DNA of 64,000 nt from DATBLE01 sp963719325 (GTDB lineage Bacteria; Actinomycetota; Thermoleophilia; Gaiellales; Gaiellaceae), in assembly GCA_963719325.1 (NCBI GenBank), contig CAVRBW010000009.1:1-64000 (forward strand), read 5' to 3'. Positions 16,212 through 24,597 of the stretch are shown here, one piece after another. Within the stretch, counting starts at the first letter, position 1. Each line of letters begins with the position of its first letter. Position numbers and translations under genes: made by a program. The notes beneath the pieces are model-generated. The model was not told where the DNA came from, did no database searches, and worked only from the letters and a program-made list of their open reading frames with translations.

Positions 16212-17615
16212 ATGAGAACGCCTGGAGCGGATTTCGAGTTGACCTCTCGGGTCCTCGTCCCGAGCTTCGGCGGGTGCGGCGTGCAGCTGAACCAGCACGT
16301 CTACGCCAAGATCACGGGGCTCGCCGCCGACCGCTTCCAGGAGCTGGAAGAGCGGGTCGTGGCGCTGAAGCCGCACCTCGTTCGGTTCTTCTACAACGAC
16401 AGGCAGGCCGGCGATCCCTCAGGCACGGGGCAGACGAACGCGCAGAAGGACCGGTGGGCCTCCTTCGTCCGCACCGCCGAGCTCGCCCAACGCAGCGGTG
16501 CGGCGATCAACGTCACCTGGCAGTCCGGGCGGCTCGCGACGCGAGCGGAGCGTGAGACGAGCATGGCCCGTTTCGCAGGCGTTCTCCGGCATCTGGTCGC
16601 GAAGAACGGCATCTCGAACCTCCGCTGGGTGACGCTCCAGAACGAGCCGAACACGCCGCCCAGGAACGGACGGGTGAAGGCGGTGACACCGGAGCGCCTC
16701 GGCGAGATGTACGAGCTCCTCGACCGGCGGCTCGACAGACACGGCCTGCGCGAGCAGATCCGGTTCATGGGCGGCGATCTGATCGAAGGCTCGCGAGATC
16801 CGCACAGCCCGCTCAATCAGCGGCCGTGGTTCGCCTACATGTCGAGCCAGCTCTCCGAGCTGCTCGACGCGTACTCGATCCACGTCTACTGGGACTACGA
16901 CGACGTCGGCCGGTTCCAGCGTCGGCTCGCGGACGTACACCGGATCGTCGGGAGCCTCGCCAACCGGAGACCCGTGTTCGTCACCGAGTACGGAGTGCGC
17001 GGGAAAGATCGCGGCGTGCGCGGCGTGATCGATCCGGGGAACTTCCGCGACGGCACCCGGAGGATTCCGCTCTGCCGGACCAACATCGCTGCCTTCCAGC
17101 ACGCGTGGTTCCAGATCCTCTCTGCCCAGCTCGGCTACGCGGGGACGGTCAAGTGGGATTGCCACTTCGGCAGGTACGACCGGGGACGCCAGGCCTACTA
17201 CGCGATCGGCGAGCCGACGGTCGACGGGTGGCCGCTCTACCCGATGTACTTCCTCCTCCGCCTGGTGACGCTGACCACCGGTGCGGGCTGGCGCGTCGTC
17301 GCGCTCGACCAGGCGAAGCGCGCGGCTGGCACGAAGAGGGTCGTGGCCTTCGCCGGCGGCGCCGAGGAGGTGACCTTCCTCGGCCTCGACACGAGGGGCG
17401 CGACGCTGAACGGTGTTTCCCCGGTACGGGTCGACTATGCGCTCGGCGGGTTGCCGCCGCGCACGCCGTTGAGGCTCCTCCTCTGGAATCGCGCGGGGGA
17501 CGGGAAGCTCCACGTCGACACGACGCTCACCGCGGATTCGGCGGGGGTCGCCAGGATCAGAGCGCCCCTCCACTCCGTCTTCGCGCTGACCTCGAAGGCG
17601 CTTCCTGCATCATGA
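16212..17615 (+). CDS. Glycoside hydrolase-like protein, clan GH-A type fold (467 aa)
   Basis: Probable retaining glycosidase with a TIM-barrel and a C-terminal beta domain. The two catalytic glutamates expected for clan GH-A are visible: LRWVTLQNEPN (Glu145, acid/base after an asparagine) and RRPVFVTEYGVRG (Glu259, nucleophile). The last 90 or so residues resemble the beta-sandwich found at the end of GH30/GH39-like enzymes. No signal peptide is present, so the protein appears cytoplasmic unless exported by another route. It starts at an ATG without a Shine-Dalgarno sequence, consistent with a leaderless message. Substrate unknown. The next gene begins four bases after its stop. Confidence 0.7.
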   Translation: MRTPGADFELTSRVLVPSFGGCGVQLNQHVYAKITGLAADRFQELEERVVALKPHLVRFFYNDRQAGDPSGTGQTNAQKDRWASFVRTAELAQRSGAAINVTWQSGRLATRAERETSMARFAGVLRHLVAKNGISNLRWVTLQNEPNTPPRNGRVKAVTPERLGEMYELLDRRLDRHGLREQIRFMGGDLIEGSRDPHSPLNQRPWFAYMSSQLSELLDAYSIHVYWDYDDVGRFQRRLADVHRIVGSLANRRPVFVTEYGVRGKDRGVRGVIDPGNFRDGTRRIPLCRTNIAAFQHAWFQILSAQLGYAGTVKWDCHFGRYDRGRQAYYAIGEPTVDGWPLYPMYFLLRLVTLTTGAGWRVVALDQAKRAAGTKRVVAFAGGAEEVTFLGLDTRGATLNGVSPVRVDYALGGLPPRTPLRLLLWNRAGDGKLHVDTTLTADSAGVARIRAPLHSVFALTSKALPAS

Positions 17616-17619
17616 CGGT

Positions 17620-18429
17620 GTGACCGACGCCGAGCGCCGCGCCCGCTTCCGAGAACTGCACGCCGGCAGCCGATTGTTCGTGATGCCGAACCCGTGGGAT
17701 ATCGGATCGGCCCGGCTGCTCGAGACGCTCGGCTTCGAGGCGCTCGCAACCACCAGCCAGGGTCTTGCGTGGTCGCTCGGAAAGCTCGACTACGGCGTCA
17801 CGCGCGACCAGCTCGTCGCGCACGTGTTCGCGCTCGCCGGCGCGACCGCTCTGCCCCTCAACGTCGACAGCGCCGACTGCTACCCGGATCATCCGGGCGG
17901 CGTCGCCGAGACGGTGCGGCTCCTCGCCGAGGCCGGCGCCTCCGGCTGCTCGATCGAGGACTACGACCCGGAACACGGGCTCGTCGACGCGGGCCTCGCC
18001 GCCGAGCGGGTGGCGATTGCCGCCGAGGCCGCGCACAGCCGGTCCGAGCCGATGGTGCTCACGGGCCGTGCGGAGAATCACATCCGCGGGGTCGACGACC
18101 TCGACGACACGATTGCCCGGCTGGTCGCGTACCGGGACGCGGGCGCAGACTGCCTCTACGCGCCCGGCCTGACCGACCTCGAGCAGATCCGGCGAGTCGT
18201 GGAAGCGGTGGCCGCGCCGGTGAACGTGCTCGCGCTCCCGGGCGGACCGTCCGTCTCCGAGCTCGCGTCGGTCGGCGTGCGCCGGGTGTCGACCGGGAGC
18301 CAGCTCGCCGCAGCGTCCCTCGGCGCCCTGGTGGCGGGGGCGCGGGAGCTGCTCGATGCAGGCACCTCGGGCTACGCCGAGAACTTGCCGCGGGACATCC
18401 TCAGCGGCGCTTTCGGCTCGTTGCGGTAG
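17620..18429 (+). CDS. Isocitrate lyase/PEP mutase superfamily protein (269 aa)
   Basis: Enzyme of the isocitrate lyase/phosphoenolpyruvate mutase superfamily, which makes or breaks C-C or P-C bonds in 2-oxo acids; the subgroup here resembles carboxyvinyl-carboxyphosphonate mutase-like and oxaloacetate-decarboxylase-like proteins. Key segments are LFVMPNPWDIGSARLLE, the magnesium site LNVDSADCYPD, GCSIEDYDPE and the late NVLALPGGPSVSELA. No phosphonate genes are near, so a phosphonate role is not supported. GTG start four bases after the GH stop suggests co-transcription. Specificity is not predictable. Confidence 0.85.
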   Translation: MTDAERRARFRELHAGSRLFVMPNPWDIGSARLLETLGFEALATTSQGLAWSLGKLDYGVTRDQLVAHVFALAGATALPLNVDSADCYPDHPGGVAETVRLLAEAGASGCSIEDYDPEHGLVDAGLAAERVAIAAEAAHSRSEPMVLTGRAENHIRGVDDLDDTIARLVAYRDAGADCLYAPGLTDLEQIRRVVEAVAAPVNVLALPGGPSVSELASVGVRRVSTGSQLAAASLGALVAGARELLDAGTSGYAENLPRDILSGAFGSLR

Positions 18430-18571
18430 CGGAGACGACGGCGCAACTCCGCGCTCCGCCCGGCCCCTTTTCGAGACCGATGATGGAGCAACGGCCTTCT
18501 CGCGCGGAGGCGAGACCGCGCTCTCGCCGGAGCGCAAGAGCGAAGAGCCACGCGCGCCCAAGGAGGGGGCC

Positions 18572-18598
18572 CGTGGGGGAACCCTGGGTTCCCCCACG
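18572..18598. repeat. Palindrome family 1, copy 1 (GTGGGGGAACC core)
   Basis: Perfect palindrome with 13-bp arms (CGTGGGGGAACCC and GGGTTCCCCCACG) around T18585. It abuts the stop codon of the minus-strand LivG-type gene. The same core occurs at 47550-47593 and 58077-58108. It may act as a terminator for both convergent genes. The rest of 18430-18571 shows no gene. Confidence 0.75.
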
Positions 18599-19303
18599 CT
18601 AACCGTCGGTGCCGAGGTAGGCCTCGATCACGGCCGGGTCCTGCTGCACCTCCTGCGGCGTGCCGGCGGCGATCTTGCGGCCGAAGTCGAGCACGTGCAC
18701 GCGGTCGGAGACGCTCATCACCAGGTTCATGTGGTGCTCGACGAGGAGGATCGTCAGGTCGAAGTCCTGGCGCATCCGGCGGATGAACGCACCGAGGTGC
18801 TCGACCTCCTCGTGCGAGAGGCCGCCGGCGGGCTCGTCGAGCAGCAGCAGCTTCGGCGACGAGGCAAGCGCGCGGGCGGTCTCCACGCGCTTCAACGTCC
18901 CGTATGGAAGCGCCCCGGCGACGCGGTCGGCGACGTCCCCGATGCCGACGTAGTCGATCACCTCGTCCGCGCCGCGATCGCCCGAGCGCCCGTGGGTGCC
19001 GACGAGCACGTTCTCGCGCACGGTCATCGTCTTGAACAGCTCGAGGTTCTGGAACGTGCGCGCGATCCCGCGGCGGATCACGTCGTGCGGTGCCGTGTTC
19101 AGCAGGGATTCGCCCTCGAAGTCGAGCTCGCCCGAGTCGGGGCGGTAGAGCCTCGTGATGACGTTGAACGCGGTCGTCTTGCCGGCACCGTTCGGCCCGA
19201 TCAGCCCGACGATCTCGCCCTCTTCGGCGTCGAAGGAGACGTCGTCGAGGGCGACGATGCCGCCGAAGCGGCGGCTGACGTGCTTCACCTCGAGCAGAGG
19301 CAT
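18599..19303 (-). CDS. ABC transporter ATPase, LivG type (234 aa)
   Basis: ATP-hydrolysing subunit of a branched-chain amino acid-type (LivG) importer or related system. Walker A is GLIGPNGAGKTT, the Q-loop lies in GIARTFQNLELF, the signature is the LivG variant PYGTLKRVETARAL instead of LSGGQ, and Walker B is LLLLDEPAGG; the H-loop is in LVEHHMNLV. Length is normal. No permease, LivF or binding protein lies beside it, so partner subunits must be encoded elsewhere or it is an orphan. It is divergent from the DAO-family oxidoreductase with an 18-base gap. A perfect palindrome directly follows the stop codon. Confidence 0.88.
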   Translation of the reverse strand: MPLLEVKHVSRRFGGIVALDDVSFDAEEGEIVGLIGPNGAGKTTAFNVITRLYRPDSGELDFEGESLLNTAPHDVIRRGIARTFQNLELFKTMTVRENVLVGTHGRSGDRGADEVIDYVGIGDVADRVAGALPYGTLKRVETARALASSPKLLLLDEPAGGLSHEEVEHLGAFIRRMRQDFDLTILLVEHHMNLVMSVSDRVHVLDFGRKIAAGTPQEVQQDPAVIEAYLGTDG

Positions 19304-19321
19304 CCGCGTACCTTACGGCTC

Positions 19322-20395
19322 GTGGAGCGACGCGACGTGGTCGTCATCGGAGGAGGTGCGATGGGCGCCAGCGTCGCCTGGCATCTTCGCGAGCTCGGAG
19401 TCCGAGATGTCGTCCTGGTCGAGCGCGATTCCCTGGCTGCCGGGTCGACGAGCCGGTCGGCGGGAGGGATCCGCACCCAGTTCTCGGACGAGCTGAACGT
19501 CCGGATCGCCCTGCGCTCGCTCGACGAGTTCGAGCGCATGGAGGGAATCGACCTGCGCCAGCACGGCTACCTCTTCCTCCTCGACCGCGAGGACGACGTC
19601 GCCCGCTTCCAGGACGCGCTCGCGCTCCAGCACAGCCTGGGAGTGCCCTCGCGGGAGCTGTCGGTCGAGGAGGCGCTCGCGATCGTCCCGCAGCTCGAGC
19701 CCGCCGGACTGCTCGCCGCGACCTACTGCGAGCTCGACGGCTACGCGTCGCCGGAGGCGGTCGTGCAGTGGTACGCGCGCGGACTCGACGTGCGGCAGGG
19801 CTGCGAGGCGACAGGTATCGAGGTCGCGGCCGGCCGCGTCGCCGGGGTCGAGACGACGAATGGTCCGATTGCCTGCGATGCCGCCGTCTGCTGCGCCGGC
19901 GCGTGGTCGCGTGAGGTTGCCGCGCTCGCGGCCTTCGACTTGCCGGTCGACGGCGAAAAGCGGTGGATGTGGTTCACCCCGGAGGACGGCGGGCTGCCTC
20001 CGCGACTGCCGCTGACGATCGACTTCTCGACCTCGTTCTACTTCCACCGTGAAGGGCCTGGGATCGTGTTCGGGGGCAAGGAGCAAACGCTCGAGGGGCT
20101 GGCCGAGCCGGCTGCGCGTCGACTGCCCATGCTCGCCGACCTGCCGGTGCAGTCCTCATGGTGGGGCTACTACGAGGTCAGCCCCGACTGGAACGCCCTG
20201 GTCGGCGAGGCGAAGGAGCCGACGGGGCTCTTCTACGCCACCGGGTTCTCGGGCCACGGGTTCCAGCAGGCACCGGCTGTCGGCGAGCACCTCGCGGAGC
20301 TGATCGCCGGACGCGAACCTACCCTGGACCTGTCCGCGTTCGACGTCGCGCGCTTCGAGCGCGGCCTTTCGCGCCCCGAAACCTTCGTCGTCTAG
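19322..20395 (+). CDS. FAD-dependent oxidoreductase, DAO (sarcosine/glycine oxidase-like) family (357 aa)
   Basis: Flavoprotein that oxidises amines or amino acids. The N-terminus has the dinucleotide-binding motif VVVIGGGAMGASVAWHL, followed by VERDSLAAGSTSRSAGGI, where sarcosine oxidases and glycine oxidases bind FAD. The C-terminal FAD contact YATGFSGHGFQQAPAVGEHL is also present. The start is GTG 19322 just before the Rossmann strand. Its TAG stop overlaps the stop codon of the convergent DUF255 gene by two bases. Substrate unknown; a sarcosine oxidase beta-like or D-amino acid dehydrogenase-like role is possible. Confidence 0.86.
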   Translation: MERRDVVVIGGGAMGASVAWHLRELGVRDVVLVERDSLAAGSTSRSAGGIRTQFSDELNVRIALRSLDEFERMEGIDLRQHGYLFLLDREDDVARFQDALALQHSLGVPSRELSVEEALAIVPQLEPAGLLAATYCELDGYASPEAVVQWYARGLDVRQGCEATGIEVAAGRVAGVETTNGPIACDAAVCCAGAWSREVAALAAFDLPVDGEKRWMWFTPEDGGLPPRLPLTIDFSTSFYFHREGPGIVFGGKEQTLEGLAEPAARRLPMLADLPVQSSWWGYYEVSPDWNALVGEAKEPTGLFYATGFSGHGFQQAPAVGEHLAELIAGREPTLDLSAFDVARFERGLSRPETFVV

Positions 20396-22287
20396 GTCTG
20401 TCCCTGCCTGAGAACGGCTGCGTCCGTCACCGGCGTTTGGCAGGCAAACCGCTCGCAGACGTACAGCGTGGGTTTACCGTCCACTCGGATCTTGCCCGCG
20501 AGCAGCGGCACCTCGTCGCTCGGACCGAACGCGACGACCGCGTTCGGATCGAACGGAGCCAGCGCCGTGCGCGCGATCTCGTCGTCCGGTGAGCCGACGA
20601 TCGCGAGCTCGCGTGGCGGCGAGAGGTGGAGGTCGAGCGCGCAAAGCGCCCAGCCGAACGCGGTGGGCGCGCGCGCCATGCCGCGTTCGAGCAGGCGAAG
20701 CACGCCGACCGCGCGCCGCTCGAGCTCGTCGTCTCCGTAGATTCGCGAGAGCCGCAGCAGCACGTGCGCCAGCATCGAGTTCCCCGACGGGACGGGATTG
20801 TCGTCGAGATCCTTCTTCCGCGCGACGAGCTGCTCGGCATCGTTGGCGGCCATGAAGAACCCGCCGCGCGTCTCGTCGGCGAAGAGCTCGACGGCCAGGC
20901 GGGCGAGCCGGTTCGCGTCCTCGAGCCACCGGAGCTCGCCGGTCGCGACGTGCAGCTCGATCAGCCCGTGGGCGACGTCGGCGTAGTCCTCGAGGTACCC
21001 GGGGATGCTCGCGCGCCCTTCTCGCCAGGTCCGGAAGAGGCGACCGTCGGGCGTGGAAAGCGGCCCGAGCAGGAACTTCGCGAGCTTCCGAGCCGCAAGT
21101 AACACTGTGTTACTTGCGAGCCGTCGCCCCGCTTCCGCGAGCGCTGCCAGCGCCAGGCCGTTCCAGGCTGCGACCACTTTGTCGTCCCGCGCCGGCTGCG
21201 GCCGGCCTGCCCGCTCTGCCAAGAGACGCGCCTTCAGCTCCGGGTCGAGCTCGCCGCGGACGATCGAGCGGCCGCGCTCGAACGGCCGGAGCAGCTCGGG
21301 CGGGACGCCCTCGTCCTCGGTCCAGGTGTAGGTGAGCCCTTCGACGCCGCCGGTGTCGGCGTCCTGGGAGGAGGCGAACCCGCCGTCCGGGAGAGCCAGG
21401 TCGCGAAGCAGGTACTCGCACGTCTCCTCCGCAACCCGCCGGTAGCGGTCGTCGCCCGTCACGACCCACGCGTGCAGGTACGTGGGGACGAGCAACGCGT
21501 TGTCGTAGAGCATCTTCTCGAAGTGCGGGACGAGCCACTGCGCGTCGACCGAGTAGCGGTGGAAGCCCCCGGCGACGAGGTCGTACATCCCGCCGGCGGC
21601 CATCCCGTCGAGCGTCTTGGTGACGACGTCCAGTCCGCCGCGGCGCAGGAGCAACTCGAGCGCGGACGCCGGCGGGAACTTCGGTGCGCCGCCGAATCCG
21701 CCCCACTCCGGGTCGACGCTACGGCGGAGATTGTCGACCGCCTGCTCGAGAACGCCGGCGGTCAGCGGCTCGCTCGACGGCTCGAGCTCGCTCGCCGAGC
21801 GGACCGCCTCGACGAGCCGCGTCGCGGACTCTCCGACCTCAGCTCGGCGCTCGCGATACGCACCGGCAACCGCCTCCAGCACCTGCCTGAAGCTCGGCAA
21901 CCCGTGGCGAGGCGCCGGCGGGAAGTAGGTGCCGCCGTAGAACGGCTCCCCTTCGGGGGTGAGGAAGACCGTCATCGGCCAGCCCCCCTGTCCGGTCATC
22001 GTGACGACGGCGTCCATGTAGACCGCATCGAGATCGGGCCGCTCCTCCCGATCGACCTTCACGCTGACGAAGTGCTCGTTCATCAACGCGGCCGTGCCTT
22101 CGTCCTCGAAGGACTCGTGCTCCATGACGTGGCACCAGTGGCAGGCCGCATAGCCGATCGAGAGCAGGATCGGGCAGTCCCGCTCACGCGCGCGGGCAAG
22201 GGCCTCCTCCCCCCACGGGTACCAGTCGACCGGGTTGTCCTTGTGCTGCAGGAGGTAGGGGCTCGTCTCTTCGGCGAGTCTGTTCAC
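20392..22287 (-). CDS. DUF255 thioredoxin-domain/(alpha/alpha)6 barrel protein, YyaL type (631 aa)
   Basis: Homologue of the YyaL/SSP411 family: an N-terminal thioredoxin-like domain (about residues 1-160) with ACHWCHVME (Cys49-x-x-Cys52) and a C-terminal helical barrel resembling epimerase/glycosidase folds. The opening NRLAEETSPYLLQHKDNPVD is diagnostic. Function is unproven. GTG 22287 is preferred over upstream codons, which would overlap the divergent CoA-transferase start. A perfect 25-base palindrome lies inside the coding region at 21094-21118 and encodes the LASNTVLLAARK stretch, which is unlike the usual sequence of the family at this point; the frame is kept. Confidence 0.88.
   Translation of the reverse strand: MNRLAEETSPYLLQHKDNPVDWYPWGEEALARARERDCPILLSIGYAACHWCHVMEHESFEDEGTAALMNEHFVSVKVDREERPDLDAVYMDAVVTMTGQGGWPMTVFLTPEGEPFYGGTYFPPAPRHGLPSFRQVLEAVAGAYRERRAEVGESATRLVEAVRSASELEPSSEPLTAGVLEQAVDNLRRSVDPEWGGFGGAPKFPPASALELLLRRGGLDVVTKTLDGMAAGGMYDLVAGGFHRYSVDAQWLVPHFEKMLYDNALLVPTYLHAWVVTGDDRYRRVAEETCEYLLRDLALPDGGFASSQDADTGGVEGLTYTWTEDEGVPPELLRPFERGRSIVRGELDPELKARLLAERAGRPQPARDDKVVAAWNGLALAALAEAGRRLASNTVLLAARKLAKFLLGPLSTPDGRLFRTWREGRASIPGYLEDYADVAHGLIELHVATGELRWLEDANRLARLAVELFADETRGGFFMAANDAEQLVARKKDLDDNPVPSGNSMLAHVLLRLSRIYGDDELERRAVGVLRLLERGMARAPTAFGWALCALDLHLSPPRELAIVGSPDDEIARTALAPFDPNAVVAFGPSDEVPLLAGKIRVDGKPTLYVCERFACQTPVTDAAVLRQGQT
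21094..21118. repeat. Palindrome family 2, copy 1, inside a coding region
   Basis: Perfect palindrome, arms CGCAAGTAACAC and GTGTTACTTGCG around T21106, inside the DUF255 gene. The inner sequence CAAGTAACA/TGTTACTTG is shared with 23517-23539. It is AT-richer than its surroundings and is read in frame. Confidence 0.7.
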
Positions 22288-22309
22288 CCCGGCCACGATA
22301 ATCGCGCTG

Positions 22310-23473
22310 ATGCCCTTCGCACCGCTCGCAGGAACCCGCGTTCTCGACGTGACCACCTCCTATGCCGGGCCGACCTGCACCCAACTCCTGGCCGCGCTCG
22401 GGGCGGACGTGGTCAAGGTCGAGCCGATCGGCGGCGACGAGGCGCGGCTCTGGGGGCCGCCCTTCGCCGGCGGCCTCGGGACGCTCTTCGTCGCGGCCAA
22501 CTCGGGCAAGCGCTCGGTTGCCCTCGACCTGCGCCGGGGAAACGACGTCGTGCTCAGGCTCGTCGACCAGGCCGGCGTCTTCGTCCAGAGCCTGCGGCCG
22601 GGGCTCGCCGACGAGCTCGGGCTCGGATCGGACGCGCTGCGAGGACGAAACCCCGGGCTCGTCCACTGCACGATCTCGTCGTACGGCCGGACGGGGCCGA
22701 AGCGCTCGCTGCCGGGCTACGACCCGCTGCTCCAGGCAGCCGCCGGGCTGATCAGCGTGACCGGCGAGGCGGGCAGCGGCGGCGTCCGGGTGGGTGTCTC
22801 CCTGGTCGACCACGCGACCGGCATGTACGCCGCCCTCGCGATTCTGGCCGCGCTGCACGAGGGCGGCGGCCGGACGCTCGACGTGTCGCTCTGGGAGACG
22901 GCCCTCTCGTTCGTCTCCTACCACCTGATCGGGAACCTCGAGACCGGCTCCGTGCCCACCCCGCAGGGCACCGCCTTTCACGCGATCGCGCCGTACCAGG
23001 TCTTCCCGACCGCAGACGGCGGCCTGATGATCACCGCCGCGAACGACGGGATCTTCGCGCGCCTCGTCCAGGCGATCGGCGCGCCGGAGCTGGCCGCCGA
23101 CCCACGCTTCCTCACGAACCCCGACCGGGTCCGCAATCGAGAGGCGCTCGTCCAGGCGCTCTCTGTGCGGTTGCGCGAAGAAACCCGCGCGGCGTGGCTG
23201 GACAAGCTGGCGGAGGCGCAGGTTCCGGCGGCGCCGGTTCAGGACATCGGCGAGGTCGCCCTCGATCCGCAGACGGAGGCGATCGGGATCCTCGAGCAGC
23301 TCGACGGCTTCACCACGCTCGGTCCCGCCTTCTCGGCCGACGGCGAGCGGCCCGTGTATCCCTCGCCGCCGCCGGCGCTCGGCGCGCACTCACGCGACGT
23401 GCTCGGCGAGGCCGGCTACACGGAGGACGAGATCTCCACGTTGGCCGCAGAGGGCATCGTCCGTCTCGGCTAA
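22310..23473 (+). CDS. CaiB/BaiF-family CoA-transferase (387 aa)
   Basis: Class III CoA-transferase that moves CoA between carboxylic acids through an enzyme-bound anhydride. The family opening is clear (GTRVLDVTTSYAGPTCTQLL, ALGADVVKVEPI), as is the segment RSVALDLRRGND. The catalytic aspartate is probably in GVSLVDHATGMYAALAIL, and the end has PAAPVQDIGEVALDPQ. ATG 22310 is 22 bases from the divergent DUF255 start. No acyl-CoA dehydrogenase or other substrate clue lies next to it. A palindrome of family 2 follows 44 bases after the stop. Confidence 0.9.
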   Translation: MPFAPLAGTRVLDVTTSYAGPTCTQLLAALGADVVKVEPIGGDEARLWGPPFAGGLGTLFVAANSGKRSVALDLRRGNDVVLRLVDQAGVFVQSLRPGLADELGLGSDALRGRNPGLVHCTISSYGRTGPKRSLPGYDPLLQAAAGLISVTGEAGSGGVRVGVSLVDHATGMYAALAILAALHEGGGRTLDVSLWETALSFVSYHLIGNLETGSVPTPQGTAFHAIAPYQVFPTADGGLMITAANDGIFARLVQAIGAPELAADPRFLTNPDRVRNREALVQALSVRLREETRAAWLDKLAEAQVPAAPVQDIGEVALDPQTEAIGILEQLDGFTTLGPAFSADGERPVYPSPPPALGAHSRDVLGEAGYTEDEISTLAAEGIVRLG

Positions 23474-23516
23474 CGCACGGCCGCGGACCCGGCCACGTGA
23501 AGCCGAAGCCGCCCTT

Positions 23517-23539
23517 CCAAGTAACAGTCTGTTACTTGG
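23517..23539. repeat. Palindrome family 2, copy 2
   Basis: Perfect palindrome, arms CCAAGTAACAG and CTGTTACTTGG around T23528, between two convergent genes and directly abutting the stop codon of the minus-strand BMP gene. It shares CAAGTAACA/TGTTACTTG with the copy inside the DUF255 gene. Likely terminator or dispersed palindromic element. Confidence 0.75.
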
Positions 23540-24571
23540 CTAGCCGGACACCGTGCGCGGGATCTGGATCTTGCCGGCTGCGATCTGGCTCTTGATCCCG
23601 TCGAGCGCTGCGACCTCGCTCTTCGGGACCTTCGCGCTGATCTTGCCGAGGCCGACGCCGCCCTGGGCGAGGCCGTAGGTCGCGTCGCCGCCCCGGAACT
23701 TCCCGTCGACGACCGACTTGATCGCCAGGAAGACGGCCCGGTCGACCTTCTTCGTCGCGCTGGTCAGGATGTGCGGGCCGAGGAAGGACTGGTCGGCGTC
23801 GACCCCGATTCCCCAGACGCCCTTCTCCTTCGCCGCGTCGAGCGCGCCGAGGCCGCACCCGCCGGCGACCTGGAAGACCGCCACCGAGCCGGCGGCGATC
23901 TGGTTGAGGGCGATCGCCTTGCATTTCGCCTGGTCGGTGAAGTCCTGCGAGTAGGCGTTCAGGGCCGTGACGCCGGGATCGGCCTTCTTCGCACCCGCCT
24001 GGAAGCCGGCGACGAAGCGGTCGACCGGCGGCTGCCGTTCGCCGGCAACCGAGCTGACGACGTCGTTGCCGGGCAGCCGCTTGGCCTCGAGACCGGCGAG
24101 GTAGCCGGACAGGTAGCCGACCTGCTCCTCGCGGAAGAGCAGTCCGAGGACGTTCGCTGGCTTCCCCGCGAGGTCGTTGTTCGACACGTCGACGATCGCG
24201 AAATGCGTCTTGGGGAACCTCTTTGCGGCCGAGCCCATCGCCGCGATCTCCGTGTAGCCGACCCCGATCACGAGGTCGTAGCCGCGGCGCGCGAACGAGG
24301 CGAGGTTGGGGACGTAGTCGGCCGCCGACTTCGACTCGGCGACCTGGATCTCGACGCCGAGCTGCTTCTCGGCCCGCTTCAGACCCTGGTAGGCGAGCGC
24401 GTTGAAGCCCCGGTCGTTGAGGCCCCCGACGTCCGTGACCATGCCGATCTTCAGCCCGCCGGCCGCAGTCGCAGTGGTCGTTCCTTCGTTGCTACTGCTG
24501 CCGCCACAGCCGGCCGCAAGCAGCGCCACCGCCGCCGCGAACACCGGCACCGCCGTCCTGAACGCCGTCAT
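23540..24571 (-). CDS. BMP/PnrA-family substrate-binding lipoprotein (343 aa)
   Basis: Extracellular solute-binding lipoprotein of the basic membrane protein family, whose characterised members bind purine nucleosides for ABC import. The signal peptide ends in a lipobox (VALLAAGCGG, Cys22). The mature domain has KIGMVTDVGGLNDRGFN, the family motif, then GYDLVIGVGYTEIA, AGLEAKRL and GVWGIGVDADQSFLGP. Only one binding-protein gene is seen here; the ATPase and permeases are absent from the neighbourhood. The LivG-type ATPase 4 kb away is of another class. Divergent from the NrtR-like gene with 26 bases between starts. Confidence 0.88.
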   Translation of the reverse strand: MTAFRTAVPVFAAAVALLAAGCGGSSSNEGTTTATAAGGLKIGMVTDVGGLNDRGFNALAYQGLKRAEKQLGVEIQVAESKSAADYVPNLASFARRGYDLVIGVGYTEIAAMGSAAKRFPKTHFAIVDVSNNDLAGKPANVLGLLFREEQVGYLSGYLAGLEAKRLPGNDVVSSVAGERQPPVDRFVAGFQAGAKKADPGVTALNAYSQDFTDQAKCKAIALNQIAAGSVAVFQVAGGCGLGALDAAKEKGVWGIGVDADQSFLGPHILTSATKKVDRAVFLAIKSVVDGKFRGGDATYGLAQGGVGLGKISAKVPKSEVAALDGIKSQIAAGKIQIPRTVSG

Positions 24572-24597
24572 CCTCGCCCTTTCGCTAGTTTACGACT

